Part shown: piece after piece, positions 26,620 to 35,114 of the stretch | Layout of the letters: each line of letters opens with the position of its first letter | How positions within the stretch are numbered: position 1 is the stretch's first letter | NCBI RefSeq assembly: GCF_007679495.1 | Contig: NZ_VEGP01000028.1 | Coordinates: 1-48,453 of the forward strand | DNA: 48,453 nt | Direction: 5' to 3' | Origin: Paenibacillus sp. 32O-W | GTDB taxonomy: Bacteria; Bacillota; Bacilli; Paenibacillales; NBRC-103111 | Notes under the pieces: generated by a model | Told to the model about the DNA's origin: nothing | What the model saw: the letters and a program-made list of their open reading frames with translations, nothing else | Database searches by the model: none | Position numbers and translations under genes: made by a program

Positions 26620-27006
26620 AATTATCGTATCTAACCCGGGCCGGAAACGCAAGAAACAACTTGATGACCATCAAGGATTTCTCCGATTGGCAAGTCTCGC
26701 CTTTCCAGGGGTATGGGGTAGGGGAATCTAGGGACGGAGGACGCCCTATCTTTCACTGTTTAAGCGGATTTGAGTCGGGCTTAAACAGGCTATGTCATTG
26801 CCAAGAAGGTCGTTCATACCAATTAATAGATCTAAAGACCTGTTCTAGTGAAGGAAAAAAGTTCTATTTCTGCGCGGAAAGAAGGAATTGCCTGCCATGC
26901 GTCGAAAAAATCGAAACTGCAGGATCCATATGAAAAAGAGAAGCATTGTCAGCAGCATCAGCGGATTCTGTGATCATTTTAACTTAAATGGAGGGTAAAC
27001 AAATTA
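26620..27006. other. Intergenic region with two dyads before the stalk-protein gene
   Basis: CTTGATGACCATCAAG at 26660-26675 is a near-perfect palindrome, and CTGTTTAAGC (26756-26765) is repeated inverted as GCTTAAACAG (26779-26788) around a 13-nt loop. An open frame at 26661-26933 has no ribosome site or family resemblance and is not called. Confidence 0.4.
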
Positions 27007-28278
27007 ATGAATGTCTCTTGGACAAAGTGCAAAAATGTACTCTTCTCGGCAGTTCTATCGGTGGGAGTACTGTTGGGAGGAACACTTCTTCTTGCAGATC
27101 GCGCCTACGCGGACGCCTTCATCGATGAAATCGATGACATGTACAAACGCTTATATGAGCACTACAGCAATCAGTATAATGATGATTATAATCGGGCAAG
27201 CAAAGAATATGATTGGCTTATCGCCATCACTTCGGGCGAGCGGGAACGGCTGGAGCAGGCAGCCGATGCGGATTTGCGTTATTTAGTGGATTTGTTCAAT
27301 GAAGATTTCAAGCAGTTGAATGATAAATACGGAAACCAGCGGGATTACCGCGATAAGCTGACCGAATACCGGAGAGCCATTAACCCCGATTATTCCAGCG
27401 GACCAATGTGGGAGTACAATAAGGAGATCAATAAAAATTATTCCGCCAGATCCCATTGGAAGCTGAAGAACGAAATCAATCCCGACTACAGCTCCAGTAC
27501 GATGTGGAACTACCGCAACACGACCAATCCGAAATATTCTTCGAGTACGATGTGGAACTACCGGAACGATATGAACCCGAGTTATTCCTCGGGCTTAATG
27601 TGGGAGCTTAAGAATGAAAGCAACCCGAATTATTCCTCCAGCACGATGTGGAGCTACAAACTAGGAAATCTGACTTTGGCGGATGCCCGCAAGAAGATGG
27701 ACGAGATTCTGACCAAGGGTGCGGAGGATTTACAAGAGGCGCGCGACAAGGCGATGACTGACGTGACGAAAACCCGTAAACAAACGGTCGATACCCTGTT
27801 CGCACTCCGGGATGAAACCCTTGACATCTTCCAATCGACACGAGCGAAATCGCTTAAGGAAATTCTTTCTATGCGGGAAAAGCATTTTGGCGGTTCCTTG
27901 GATGTGAAACCGCTGGTGATCGGCTTCGATCCTATCAAAGTGCTGATCGATAAGAAATTACTCTCATTTGAACAGCCTCCGGTTCTTATTGACGGGAATA
28001 CACTGGTGCCGATGAGGGCGATTTTTGAACAGCTCGGTGCGAATATCGAATGGAATCAAGAAGAGTACTCCGTAACGGCTACCAAAGGCAATACGACGAT
28101 CTATTTAAAAATCGGGGACAAGCAGGCCAAACGGAATGGAGAAACGATAAACCTGGAAGTGCCGGCCCAGCTGGTCCAATCCAATACCATGGTTCCGGTC
28201 CGTTTCATCAGCGAGTCGTTGGGTGCTCACGTCGAATGGGACGATATGACGAAGACGGTCGTTATCGAAACGAAATAA
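27007..28278 (+). CDS. Secreted stalk-domain (copper amine oxidase N-terminal-like) protein with 16-residue repeats
   Basis: 423 aa. Signal peptide with cleavage near ADRAYADA. Residues about 36-124 are charged and helical. Residues 125-220 hold six 16-residue repeats of the type NPxYSSxxMWxYxNE. A second charged helical region (about 221-300) follows. The C-terminal 115 residues are a stalk/copper-amine-oxidase-N1-like domain, shown by VLIDGNTLVPMRAIFEQLGA and its echo TMVPVRFISESLGA. Such domains occur on exported Paenibacillus proteins and are thought to bind cell-wall or matrix components. GGAGG ribosome site. A strong terminator follows directly. Confidence 0.85.
   Translation: MNVSWTKCKNVLFSAVLSVGVLLGGTLLLADRAYADAFIDEIDDMYKRLYEHYSNQYNDDYNRASKEYDWLIAITSGERERLEQAADADLRYLVDLFNEDFKQLNDKYGNQRDYRDKLTEYRRAINPDYSSGPMWEYNKEINKNYSARSHWKLKNEINPDYSSSTMWNYRNTTNPKYSSSTMWNYRNDMNPSYSSGLMWELKNESNPNYSSSTMWSYKLGNLTLADARKKMDEILTKGAEDLQEARDKAMTDVTKTRKQTVDTLFALRDETLDIFQSTRAKSLKEILSMREKHFGGSLDVKPLVIGFDPIKVLIDKKLLSFEQPPVLIDGNTLVPMRAIFEQLGANIEWNQEEYSVTATKGNTTIYLKIGDKQAKRNGETINLEVPAQLVQSNTMVPVRFISESLGAHVEWDDMTKTVVIETK
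27379..27666 (+). repeat. Six 48-bp coding repeats
   Basis: Six contiguous units of 48 bp, each encoding 16 residues with conserved Asn-Pro, Tyr-Ser-Ser and Met-Trp. Unit 2 is the most divergent. Units 3 and 4 are nearly identical in the SSSTMWNYRN part. Confidence 0.85.
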
Positions 28279-28310
28279 ATTTCAGCAGCTTCAGCTGCAG
28301 CATACTTTCA

Positions 28311-28344
28311 GGACACCTGCTCAAATACGGGCAGGTGTTTTTTT
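28311..28344 (+). terminator. Intrinsic terminator of the stalk-protein gene
   Basis: ACACCTGC and GCAGGTGT form an 8-bp stem with a 10-nt loop, directly followed by seven T. Confidence 0.9.
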
Positions 28345-28748
28345 CGCTTCATGTCCCTTGCCGGCTTTTTTGAAAAAATCAATGACTGCCTGCTTGCCTC
28401 TCCAATGCGTAAAAAAAACGAGCAAAAATTTATTTTATAAAGAGTCTTGTCAGAAGGAAGAAACTATTTTAGAATGATACTTAATCAAATTGATTTAGTA
28501 AGTTTGTAATTTGTAAGGGCTTCCTCGTCCGGATTTCGAAAATTCCTTGAAAAAAACGGCTTGAGGGATAGAGATTATTCACTCTAACCGGCATATTTTC
28601 GTGTTCAACGCTGCGGGTCTCCGAAGTCGTTTCGCAGGGACATTTTCAGCGCAAAGCGAAGGAAAGCTTCTTCGGCTATGAAGCCTATATTTTGCACTCA
28701 TTGCACAAGGAGAAAAACTAGTTCATCGAAGAAAGGAATCAGTATAAC
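28345..28748. other. Intergenic region, possible coding remnant
   Basis: AT-rich, with a segment at about 28438 (AGAGTCTTG, then TAATCAAATTG) that echoes the inverted-repeat element at 32179. From 28572 to the TAG at 28719-28721 one forward frame is open without a start codon and reads like a protein end (ESFFGYEAYILHSLHKEKN). This may be a gene remnant or chance. Confidence 0.3.
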
Positions 28749-29369
28749 TTGGTCATTGTTATCAGCTTGCTAGGAGTGTTGGCCGGCATTCCGCTTATCT
28801 ACTTTATTTGGATTCATGCAGGAAGATGGGCGCCGCGGGAAGCAGATGCTCTCGTCGTGCTGGGCTATAAGTGTATAAATGGGCAGATAGACCCTCTGCT
28901 TGCCGAAAGGCTGGATACGGCATTGGACTTATGGAACCGATTCCGGTATCGTTATGTAGTGCTATCCGGAGGAGCCGTAGTCTCCGAACGGACAGAAGCC
29001 GCGATTATGCGGGACTACCTTATTTCCAAAGGAGTGGATGCCAAGCGGATATTGCTGGAGGAGTACTCCCGGAATACAGTGCATAATATCGTGAATTGTA
29101 CTCTGTTGATGAGAAGGCATCATTTGAAAACCTGCCTTTATGTCTCTAATTCGTTTCATCTTAGACGCATGAGATACATAGCCCGGCGGCTGAATATTCC
29201 GGCGAACTTCTACGGAAGCCGGAAGCTGCCGTCGATCAGACGGCAATGGAAGCTGACTTTCCTGGAAATCCGGGCATTCCGACTAACCCTTCCCTGGTTG
29301 CATAAGGCTGCCAATTGGGAACAAAATGGATGGATGGGAAATACCAATTCCCGATCCGCATCCGGTTAA
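28749..29369 (+). CDS. YdcF-family (DUF218, SanA/ElyC-like) membrane protein
   Basis: 206 aa from a TTG start with GAAAGGAA upstream. One N-terminal membrane helix (about 1-22) and then the DUF218 domain: ADALVVLGYKCINGQIDPLLAERL, YVVLSGGAV, SERTEAAIMRDYL, LEEYSRNTVHNI and VSNSFHLRRM. Domain proteins of this type act at the cell envelope (SanA and ElyC influence envelope integrity in E. coli); the enzymatic reaction is not established. It precedes the ROK gene by about 100 bp. Confidence 0.85.
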   Translation: MVIVISLLGVLAGIPLIYFIWIHAGRWAPREADALVVLGYKCINGQIDPLLAERLDTALDLWNRFRYRYVVLSGGAVVSERTEAAIMRDYLISKGVDAKRILLEEYSRNTVHNIVNCTLLMRRHHLKTCLYVSNSFHLRRMRYIARRLNIPANFYGSRKLPSIRRQWKLTFLEIRAFRLTLPWLHKAANWEQNGWMGNTNSRSASG

Positions 29370-29469
29370 CCATTGAGAGTGATTGACAACAGACAGGGCG
29401 CAAGGAAGAATAAAGCAAAAGGGTTTATGAAGGATGTCAATCCAGTTTTCCAGGAAAGGAAAGGTTGAT

Positions 29470-30642
29470 ATGCAGACGAATAAGAGCAAGACGGCTAGCA
29501 GCAAGCTGCTAAAATCGATCAATCAGCAAAGAGTACTGCGTCTCATTTTCACCGAAGGCCCTATTACCAGGGTGGAATTAGCAGAGAAAACGGGATTAAC
29601 CCAGCAAACGATCACCAATATCGTAAACCGGCTGCTGCAGGACGATGTACTTCAGGAGTTGAATCCGGTTGCCAGCAATGGAGGGCGCAAACCGGTGCCG
29701 CTTATGGTGAAAAGCGAAAATCTCTACGCCATTGGGGTAGAGATAGCGGTCCGATATGTCCGCGGGACGCTAATGGATTTCCGCCGCCGTCCGGTTAAAG
29801 AGATTGTCGTCGATGTTCCGGTCTACAACAACGATGAGCATCCCGTCCTCTATATCCGGCAAGTCGTGGATGAGCTGCTGGGGCATGTGACCCATCGTAA
29901 TCAGTTGAAGGGGATAGGCTGCAGTATTCAGGGGCTGGTGGACTCCAAACGGGGTGTAGTCATTTATTCGCCCGGATTGAGATGGAGGCAGTTTCCTCTT
30001 CAGGAACGTCTGGAAGCTGCTTATGGTCTGCCCGTGTATCTGGAGAACGATGCCAACCTGCTCGCGCTCGTTGAGAATCTCAACGGCCGGCTGGCGGACT
30101 CCCCCAATAACCTGACGATTAAATTGGATTACGGGATCGGAGGAGCAATTGTCGCCAACGGGCAGCTATTGGCCGGAATGAGGCACGTCGCCGGGGAATT
30201 CGGTCATTATAAAGCCTTCGACGGAGAGGATGCCCGCCAATGCCACTGCGGGGCCAAAGGCTGCTTGACCACTTTCGCATCGTCCAGCGGGTTGAAGCGC
30301 AACGGCGGCTACACGCCGGAAGAGCTTAAGCAGGCGCTCGAGGCGGACGAGCCGGAGGCTATAAGGCTGTTTGGCAAAGTTGAAGCGGCGGTCGGCCGGG
30401 CGATTGGCAACGTCATCACGATCCTGAACCCGAATCATGTGCTGCTGACCGGCAAAATGATCGATGTATTAGGGGAGTGGCTGATCCCTGCTCTAAACCG
30501 GCGGATTATGGAGACGGTTCCAGAGTCCTGCCGGGAGGTAGAGCTTGTCTATCTGCCCCGGACGCCGGATGAATCCAGCTCGGCGGTCGGTCTGGTCATG
30601 AATCATTTTTTTGACGTGCCTCTGGACAAATTTTCAATCTAA
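29470..30642 (+). CDS. ROK-family transcriptional regulator/sugar kinase-like protein
   Basis: 390 aa from the ATG at 29470 (GGAAAGG upstream); a longer version from 29434 is less supported. An N-terminal winged helix-turn-helix (about 20-80, GPITRVELAEKTGLTQQTITNIVNRL) marks a regulator of the XylR/NagC type. The ROK body follows with the catalytic-type END (near residue 200), DYGIGGAIV, and the zinc motif GH...CHCGAKGCL; the Glu usually after CL is Thr here. It probably senses a sugar and represses catabolic genes; its target is not evident in the window. Confidence 0.88.
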   Translation: MQTNKSKTASSKLLKSINQQRVLRLIFTEGPITRVELAEKTGLTQQTITNIVNRLLQDDVLQELNPVASNGGRKPVPLMVKSENLYAIGVEIAVRYVRGTLMDFRRRPVKEIVVDVPVYNNDEHPVLYIRQVVDELLGHVTHRNQLKGIGCSIQGLVDSKRGVVIYSPGLRWRQFPLQERLEAAYGLPVYLENDANLLALVENLNGRLADSPNNLTIKLDYGIGGAIVANGQLLAGMRHVAGEFGHYKAFDGEDARQCHCGAKGCLTTFASSSGLKRNGGYTPEELKQALEADEPEAIRLFGKVEAAVGRAIGNVITILNPNHVLLTGKMIDVLGEWLIPALNRRIMETVPESCREVELVYLPRTPDESSSAVGLVMNHFFDVPLDKFSI

Positions 30643-30772
30643 TTGCTTATGTAGTAAAGCTGTACAATTCTATACTAACTCTCATTAGAAATACAAAGAT
30701 TTCATGGGTAAACGCGCCTGTCCAAAGGACGGCGATAGCCGTTTATCCTTGACTCAATGAAAGGGGAAGATG

Positions 30773-31540
30773 ATGGTTATGGCCAATTATCGGCTGCTAG
30801 CCCTCGACTTGGACGGTACACTGCTTACGGAGGATAAACGGATAACAGCGGAAGCGAGGGAGTGGATTCAGCGGGCGAGGGACGCCGGAGTGACGGTTAT
30901 TTTTGCCACAGGCCGTGGAGTCCAGACTACGAAAGCGTTCTGGGAAGAGCTCAGGCTGGATGCCCCCATGGTTCTTCTTAACGGAGCCGAGATTTGGCGA
31001 AGACCCGGCGAGTTGGTTGAGCGTCATTACTTGTCCAAGGAGGATATTCACCGGCTGCATTCCCTGGCTGTGGAAGCCGGCGCCGGCTACTGGGGATACA
31101 GCGTGGAAAGCTTGACGGGCAAGAAGGACTGGACGGATGAAATGTTCGAACGAGGCTGGATGAAGTTCGGGATTCGGCATGATGACCTCGAGGTGATGCA
31201 GCAGCTGAGGGAAACTGTTGAGGGCTGGGGTACATTGGAAGTTACCCGTTCCGCTCCGGTGAATATGGAAATTTCCTGCAAAGGGATTACCAAGGAGAGC
31301 GGCGTTAGCAAGGTGTGTGAGTTGCTCGGTATAGACATGGAGGAAGTCATGGCCGTCGGTGATAATATGAACGATTTTCGCCTTATTCGTTCGGCGGGAA
31401 TGGGAGTTGCGATGGGCAATGCCGATGAGAAGCTGAAGCAGGCGGCGGATGGCAGCACCGGAACGAATGAAGAAAACGGGGTAGCTCAGGCAATTCAACG
31501 TTACTTGTTAGGGGACGAACAAGAGAGAAAGTTTGCTTAA
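30773..31540 (+). CDS. Cof-type HAD-IIB phosphatase
   Basis: 255 aa; ATG at 30773 fits the AAGGGGAAG site best, with ATG codons at 30770 and 30779 as alternatives. Motif I LALDLDGTLL, motif II ATGRG, motif III Lys in ISCKGITKESGV, motif IV VGDNMNDFRLI and GMGVAMGNADEKLK, the classic Cof/YidA order with a C2B cap between motifs II and III. Dephosphorylates small phosphometabolites such as sugar phosphates or FMN. Stands alone. Confidence 0.9.
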   Translation: MVMANYRLLALDLDGTLLTEDKRITAEAREWIQRARDAGVTVIFATGRGVQTTKAFWEELRLDAPMVLLNGAEIWRRPGELVERHYLSKEDIHRLHSLAVEAGAGYWGYSVESLTGKKDWTDEMFERGWMKFGIRHDDLEVMQQLRETVEGWGTLEVTRSAPVNMEISCKGITKESGVSKVCELLGIDMEEVMAVGDNMNDFRLIRSAGMGVAMGNADEKLKQAADGSTGTNEENGVAQAIQRYLLGDEQERKFA

Positions 31541-31600
31541 GAACTCAACTTTCGCAGACTGAAATCGCCAAATAACCTTTGAAATCAATAGGCCATCTTT

Positions 31601-31861
31601 CTATTTAATTTCCGGCTTTACGCTGAACCGAATCAGTGATTCCTCTCCTGCTTTTATGACGGTTTCGCCGATCCAATCGCTGTAAGACGACAGCCCGTTT
31701 GAGAATAACTGATATTCTACGTAGCAAATAGAACCGTTTACCTGGTTATGTCTCGATAATCTGACGGTGCCGCTTGACGGTACCGGTGACGCTTTTCTTA
31801 CTTGGGCGTCTACCTTGAAAATCCGTCTATTTTCATTTTCTGCTTGTGCCGTGCAAGCAGT
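31601..31861 (-). pseudogene. Truncated gene remnant (C-terminal part)
   Basis: On the minus strand one frame is open for 86 codons up to a TAG at 31601-31603 but contains no ATG, GTG or TTG. The encoded end (VNGSICYVEYQLFSNGL, SYSDWIGETVIKAG, then RFSVKPEIK) looks like ordinary protein sequence. Its 5' part runs into the repeat that starts at 31814, so that element or a rearrangement at its border seems to have removed the start. Family not recognised. Confidence 0.4.
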
Positions 31862-32070
31862 CTACTCGCAGAATGGCGCGTCTAACTGGATTTCATACAG
31901 TTAGTTTGCTCTGCGGAGCCAAAAGACGGAAGCTAAGTGGAAAAACTACAGCTAGTTTGGACAAAAAAGGCGATTTCAGCAAAAAGCCTTGATTCTAAAT
32001 GTAGTTTTTCCATTTACTTTAATCACTTTCCACCATTCGCTTGAATTTACCTACATAAAATACAGTTAGA
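31814..32070. repeat. Long dispersed repeat, left copy
   Basis: Shares its first 47 bp (CTTGAAAATCCGTCTATTTT onward) and its last 65 bp almost exactly with 44714-44959, same orientation. The middle is more diverged. Each copy contains three CTAACTG-like subunits at identical 51- and 62-bp spacing (31882, 31933 and 31995 here). Non-coding. Confidence 0.85.
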
Positions 32071-32139
32071 CGGTGGAGGATCCACCACAAGACAAGAAAT
32101 GGTTTTCTATGCAACATTTATATCAAAACTTATCTTCTC

Positions 32140-32170
32140 GCCCGGTGCATCCGCATCGGGCCTTTTCTTT
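32140..32170 (+). terminator. Intrinsic terminator
   Basis: GCCCG-TGC pairs with GCA-CGGGC (one G-T pair) around ATCC, followed by CCTTTTCTTT. No intact forward gene ends just before it, so it may be left from a lost gene. Confidence 0.7.
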
Positions 32171-32178
32171 CTTACCAC

Positions 32179-32229
32179 ATAAGAGTCTTGCGGTTTACAG
32201 TAATCAAATTGGTGTAACAAGACTCTTAT
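32179..32229. repeat. 51-bp element with perfect 12-bp inverted ends
   Basis: ATAAGAGTCTTG at 32179-32190 is mirrored by CAAGACTCTTAT at 32218-32229. A related half with the same inner TAATCAAATTG lies at about 28438-28495. Confidence 0.6.
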
Positions 32230-32302
32230 TCGCATAAAAAGCTACATGAAAACCGGGTTGTTCGTCTTCGAAGAAGATCCGATAGGAGTTTTTCTCACAA
32301 CT

Positions 32303-32316
32303 CAAACATTTGTTCG
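32303..32316. promoter_or_regulatory. LexA-box-like site before the 94-aa protein gene
   Basis: CAAACATTTGTTCG differs by one base from the CGAAC-N4-GTTCG form of the Gram-positive SOS box. It lies inside a segment (ACATTTGTTCGCCTACAGAT onward) duplicated at 32796. Confidence 0.5.
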
Positions 32317-32442
32317 CCTACAGATTGTTGTCTGGAGCGATAATACGGTCCGAGAAGTCGGCTGATTTGCTTCTGCAATTGAAGCGGGCTATGTTATACT
32401 GTGATCAAAGAGCGGAAATGTTTATGACAGGGGTGACATCGA

Positions 32443-32727
32443 ATGGAAAAGGTAAATTCACCGGAAGAGTTAATGGAGAACATCGCGAATATGAGCCGTG
32501 ACAACTCTGTTTATCAATTTCATATTCCTGGAAAAGGGACGTTCACTCTCGTCTTACAAGAGGAAGAACAGCGATCCATTCAAGCTGATGCTGAAGCCAA
32601 TCCAGAACTGAGAGCCATGATTGAACAAAGCAGGAGAGAATTCAAGCTAGGCAAAGCCATGAGCACATCGGAAATACTAAAGTCCTTTTCCCCCGAGGAG
32701 ACGTTCACAGCATTAAGTCAAAATTGA
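32443..32727 (+). CDS. Small uncharacterised protein (antitoxin-like tail)
   Basis: 94 aa, cytoplasmic, acidic. ATG preceded by AGGGGTG at 8 bp. Predicted N-terminal helix, strands around QFHIPGKGTFTLVLQ, then a helical C-terminus ending GKAMSTSEILKSFSPEETF, a pattern reminiscent of the small DNA-binding halves of toxin-antitoxin pairs. No toxin gene is adjacent. TGTTATACT upstream may be an extended -10. A LexA-like site lies 127 bp before the start. Function unknown; a damage-induced regulator is only a guess. Confidence 0.65.
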   Translation: MEKVNSPEELMENIANMSRDNSVYQFHIPGKGTFTLVLQEEEQRSIQADAEANPELRAMIEQSRREFKLGKAMSTSEILKSFSPEETFTALSQN

Positions 32728-32792
32728 ATGAATCATTCTAACAACCAAGTGATGAAAACGGCTAAGTTTGATTAGTCGTTTTTTTCGCATTT

Positions 32793-32806
32793 CGAACATT
32801 CGTTCG
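32793..32806. promoter_or_regulatory. LexA box before the PH-domain gene pair
   Basis: CGAACATTCGTTCG has perfect CGAAC/GTTCG half-sites with the standard four-base spacer. Just downstream TTGTTG (32815-32820), 16 bp, TATTAT (32837-32842) forms a plausible promoter, so LexA bound here would sit immediately upstream of the -35 box. Confidence 0.65.
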
Positions 32807-32871
32807 CTGACAGATTGTTGTCTTTGCTCTTCGATATATTATCTTTTAAAGCGCAATAGGAGTTGATTGAG

Positions 32872-33363
32872 TTGGAACAAAAGCTTCACCCGAATGTGAT
32901 TCGATATTGGCAAATTAAATATGGCTTACATACGTTCAAATGGATGCTGCTCGGTAGTTTCCCGTTAATTATCCGGGGAGTTTGGTTACCTGCTTGGGTT
33001 TGGTTAAGCATAATTTCCTATCTGGCGATACTATTTTTCTTCATTAAGGGACTCGTCTTTATTTGTTACGGGGTCTACAGAAAATACTCTCGAAGAAGCT
33101 ATCTCCTTGGTGACGATGAGCTGATGATTCGATGGGGGAATGTCTGGTCGGATAACTCCTCCATTATTCCTCTCAGCCGGGTGCTGCATGTGGATCAAGA
33201 ACAAGACATGCTTGCCAAAAGATTGGGCCTATCTGAGCTAACCATTACAACGGCAGGAGATCACCACTTTATTGTGGGACTGACAGAAGAGGATGCCGTT
33301 CGGCTGCGCAGACAAATCATCGAATTATCCAAATTAGACAACAAGGATACTTACTATGATTAA
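32872..33363 (+). CDS. YdbS-like bacterial PH-domain membrane protein
   Basis: 163 aa from the TTG at 32872, 9 bp after AGGAG; a TTG at 32863 is too close. Two membrane helices (about 24-42 and 46-68), then a bPH2 domain containing SYLLGDDELMIRWGNVW, SIIPLSRVLHVDQEQDMLAKRLGL and ELTITTAGDHH. This is the YdbS layout. In B. subtilis the ydbS-ydbT pair belongs to the sigma-W regulon and is linked to bacteriocin resistance. The stop overlaps the next start, so the pair is coupled. Confidence 0.82.
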   Translation: MEQKLHPNVIRYWQIKYGLHTFKWMLLGSFPLIIRGVWLPAWVWLSIISYLAILFFFIKGLVFICYGVYRKYSRRSYLLGDDELMIRWGNVWSDNSSIIPLSRVLHVDQEQDMLAKRLGLSELTITTAGDHHFIVGLTEEDAVRLRRQIIELSKLDNKDTYYD

Positions 33364-34792
33364 GCGGCATCATCCAATTACCGTCATTTATAAGATATAC
33401 AGTCAAATCCGGTATTCGATTATTCCCCTTACCGCGTTTCTATATAACGAGATTCGAGCAGGAACCGGACAACAACCTGATTGGGTATATATCGCGGCCA
33501 CAGTCTACGGTATTGTGACTGGTGGTTGGTCAATCCTTTCTTGGTATAGAGAAACCTATCAATTGGATTCCAAGGCGCTGCATACTACCAAAGGTGTATT
33601 TACCGTAACCCAAAGAACGATACCGCTCATGAAAATCAATAACTTAAAAATCGAGCAAAGCTGGATATATCGGCTGCTCGGGATCGCCAATGTTGAACTT
33701 CAAACGAGCGATTCCAATGATGATGCCGATGCCCGCTTGATTACATCCAGAAAGACGGCAGATTTGCTCAAGAAATCCATTGGGCAGATCGAAAACCGAA
33801 GTGCGATTCCAGAGTCAAAAGATCATCACGTTACCAGAAAAGAAATCATAATGCTGTCCATGAGTTCGAATACATTCTGGCTAGGACTTCCTGTCACGAT
33901 CGCTGTCATTCAACATTTGTGGAGTTGGTTATTCCCTACACCGGAAGAAGAACAAGTCAGCTTCATGGAATTATTCAAGAAAGAGACTTGGAGCGGGATA
34001 ACCTTAGATGACAGCATAAAAGTCACACTGTACTTGGCAGCTTTCTTGGGGATCTGCGTAATGGTTACTTGGCTGTTCTCCATAGGGATGGCACAATTTC
34101 GTTATAAAGGTTGGCATCTATCGAGAGCCGGGGATGTGATTTCCATTCATCATGGTTGGGTGGAGCGAAGATCGGTGCAGATTCAGGTGAAACGTATCCA
34201 ATCGCTGCGAATCAAAGAGCTGATGTTTGGGCGTTTGTATGGATATGCTTCTGTATGCATGGATTGCGTTGGATATTCAGGGGAACGGAGAGTCAAATTG
34301 CTTATTCCTTCTATACGTACATCGGAACTAGTCGAAGTGCTAGGTCGGTTGCTTCCCGAGTTCCAACTCCAAACTCCCGAGCGAGCTTTACATCGAAGCG
34401 CGAAATTTGCCACAGAGATTCCAATTATCTCGTTGCTCGTATTCGGTATACTTGTGGGTTGTTATTTCACCTTATGGTCTTTGACAATCATTCCGGTCCT
34501 TTACATCGTCTATAAATACATGAAGTACGTCTATGTTAAGACGAAATGGGAAATCGCGGCGAACTTGTTCATCTTACGCAAAGCCGGCTTCAATCAGACG
34601 ACTGTGTACCTCTTGCGTGAATCCATAGAATCCATAAGTATCAGACAATCATGGTGGCAGCGGTTATTTCGTATTTATCAGCTGGAAATGGAGATCGATT
34701 CTCCTGCGAACGTATGGGAATACCGTATGTCGGGGATCACGAAACAAGACTGCAATGAGATTCTAGGATGGTATAAAAATAAGAGTCATTAG
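33356..34792 (+). CDS. YdbT-like protein with repeated PH domains
   Basis: 478 aa, starting inside the end of the preceding gene. N-terminal helices, a first PH domain (GVFTVTQRTIPLMKINNLKIEQSWIYRLLGIANVEL, written in parts), two more helices near 180-240, a second PH domain (HHGWVERRSVQIQVKRIQSL), another membrane pair near 345-380 and a third PH-like segment ending NEILGWYKNK. Matches B. subtilis YdbT (about 490 aa) in length and layout. Partner of the YdbS-like protein at the membrane. Confidence 0.82.
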   Translation: MIKRHHPITVIYKIYSQIRYSIIPLTAFLYNEIRAGTGQQPDWVYIAATVYGIVTGGWSILSWYRETYQLDSKALHTTKGVFTVTQRTIPLMKINNLKIEQSWIYRLLGIANVELQTSDSNDDADARLITSRKTADLLKKSIGQIENRSAIPESKDHHVTRKEIIMLSMSSNTFWLGLPVTIAVIQHLWSWLFPTPEEEQVSFMELFKKETWSGITLDDSIKVTLYLAAFLGICVMVTWLFSIGMAQFRYKGWHLSRAGDVISIHHGWVERRSVQIQVKRIQSLRIKELMFGRLYGYASVCMDCVGYSGERRVKLLIPSIRTSELVEVLGRLLPEFQLQTPERALHRSAKFATEIPIISLLVFGILVGCYFTLWSLTIIPVLYIVYKYMKYVYVKTKWEIAANLFILRKAGFNQTTVYLLRESIESISIRQSWWQRLFRIYQLEMEIDSPANVWEYRMSGITKQDCNEILGWYKNKSH

Positions 34793-34813
34793 TCTAATTC
34801 AGGTGGTGTTTAT

Positions 34814-35074
34814 ATGGAAACAGATCAAGCCGTAAGAGATTGTCTATTAAATTTAATCGCCGGTTTGGAAGAGTGGGGGAAAGAACTAGGCGAGCCTCCA
34901 GCTCTATTACGCAATGGTCATATGCAGTTTGTTCGACTGCTGATGTTAGAGGGAAAAGAAGCTCCAATTGATTTGCATTCACTTATTCGACTGTTGCAAA
35001 AACAGTGGATGATTCATTTTTCCCATGCCAATAGGCAGGAAGAACTAGGAAGCGTGTCGAATTTCCATTTATGA
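34814..35074 (+). CDS. Small uncharacterised protein
   Basis: 86 aa; ATG preceded by AGGTGGTG. Mostly helical, with a Trp-rich acidic middle (GLEEWGKELGEPPALLRNG). No membrane segment or known motif. It lies 21 bp after the YdbT-like stop and 40 bp before the WYL regulator, so it probably shares their transcript. Confidence 0.6.
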   Translation: METDQAVRDCLLNLIAGLEEWGKELGEPPALLRNGHMQFVRLLMLEGKEAPIDLHSLIRLLQKQWMIHFSHANRQEELGSVSNFHL

Positions 35075-35114
35075 TAAGGATTTACATTACATATTAGTCC
35101 ATAGGAGATATAAC

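Noticed and set aside
26661-26933. 90-codon ORF before the stalk-protein gene
   Set aside because: No ribosome site, no family resemblance, and it overlaps two palindromes.
32310-32501. 63-codon ORF overlapping the 94-aa gene
   Set aside because: It starts in the LexA-like region without a ribosome site and overlaps the better-supported 94-aa frame.
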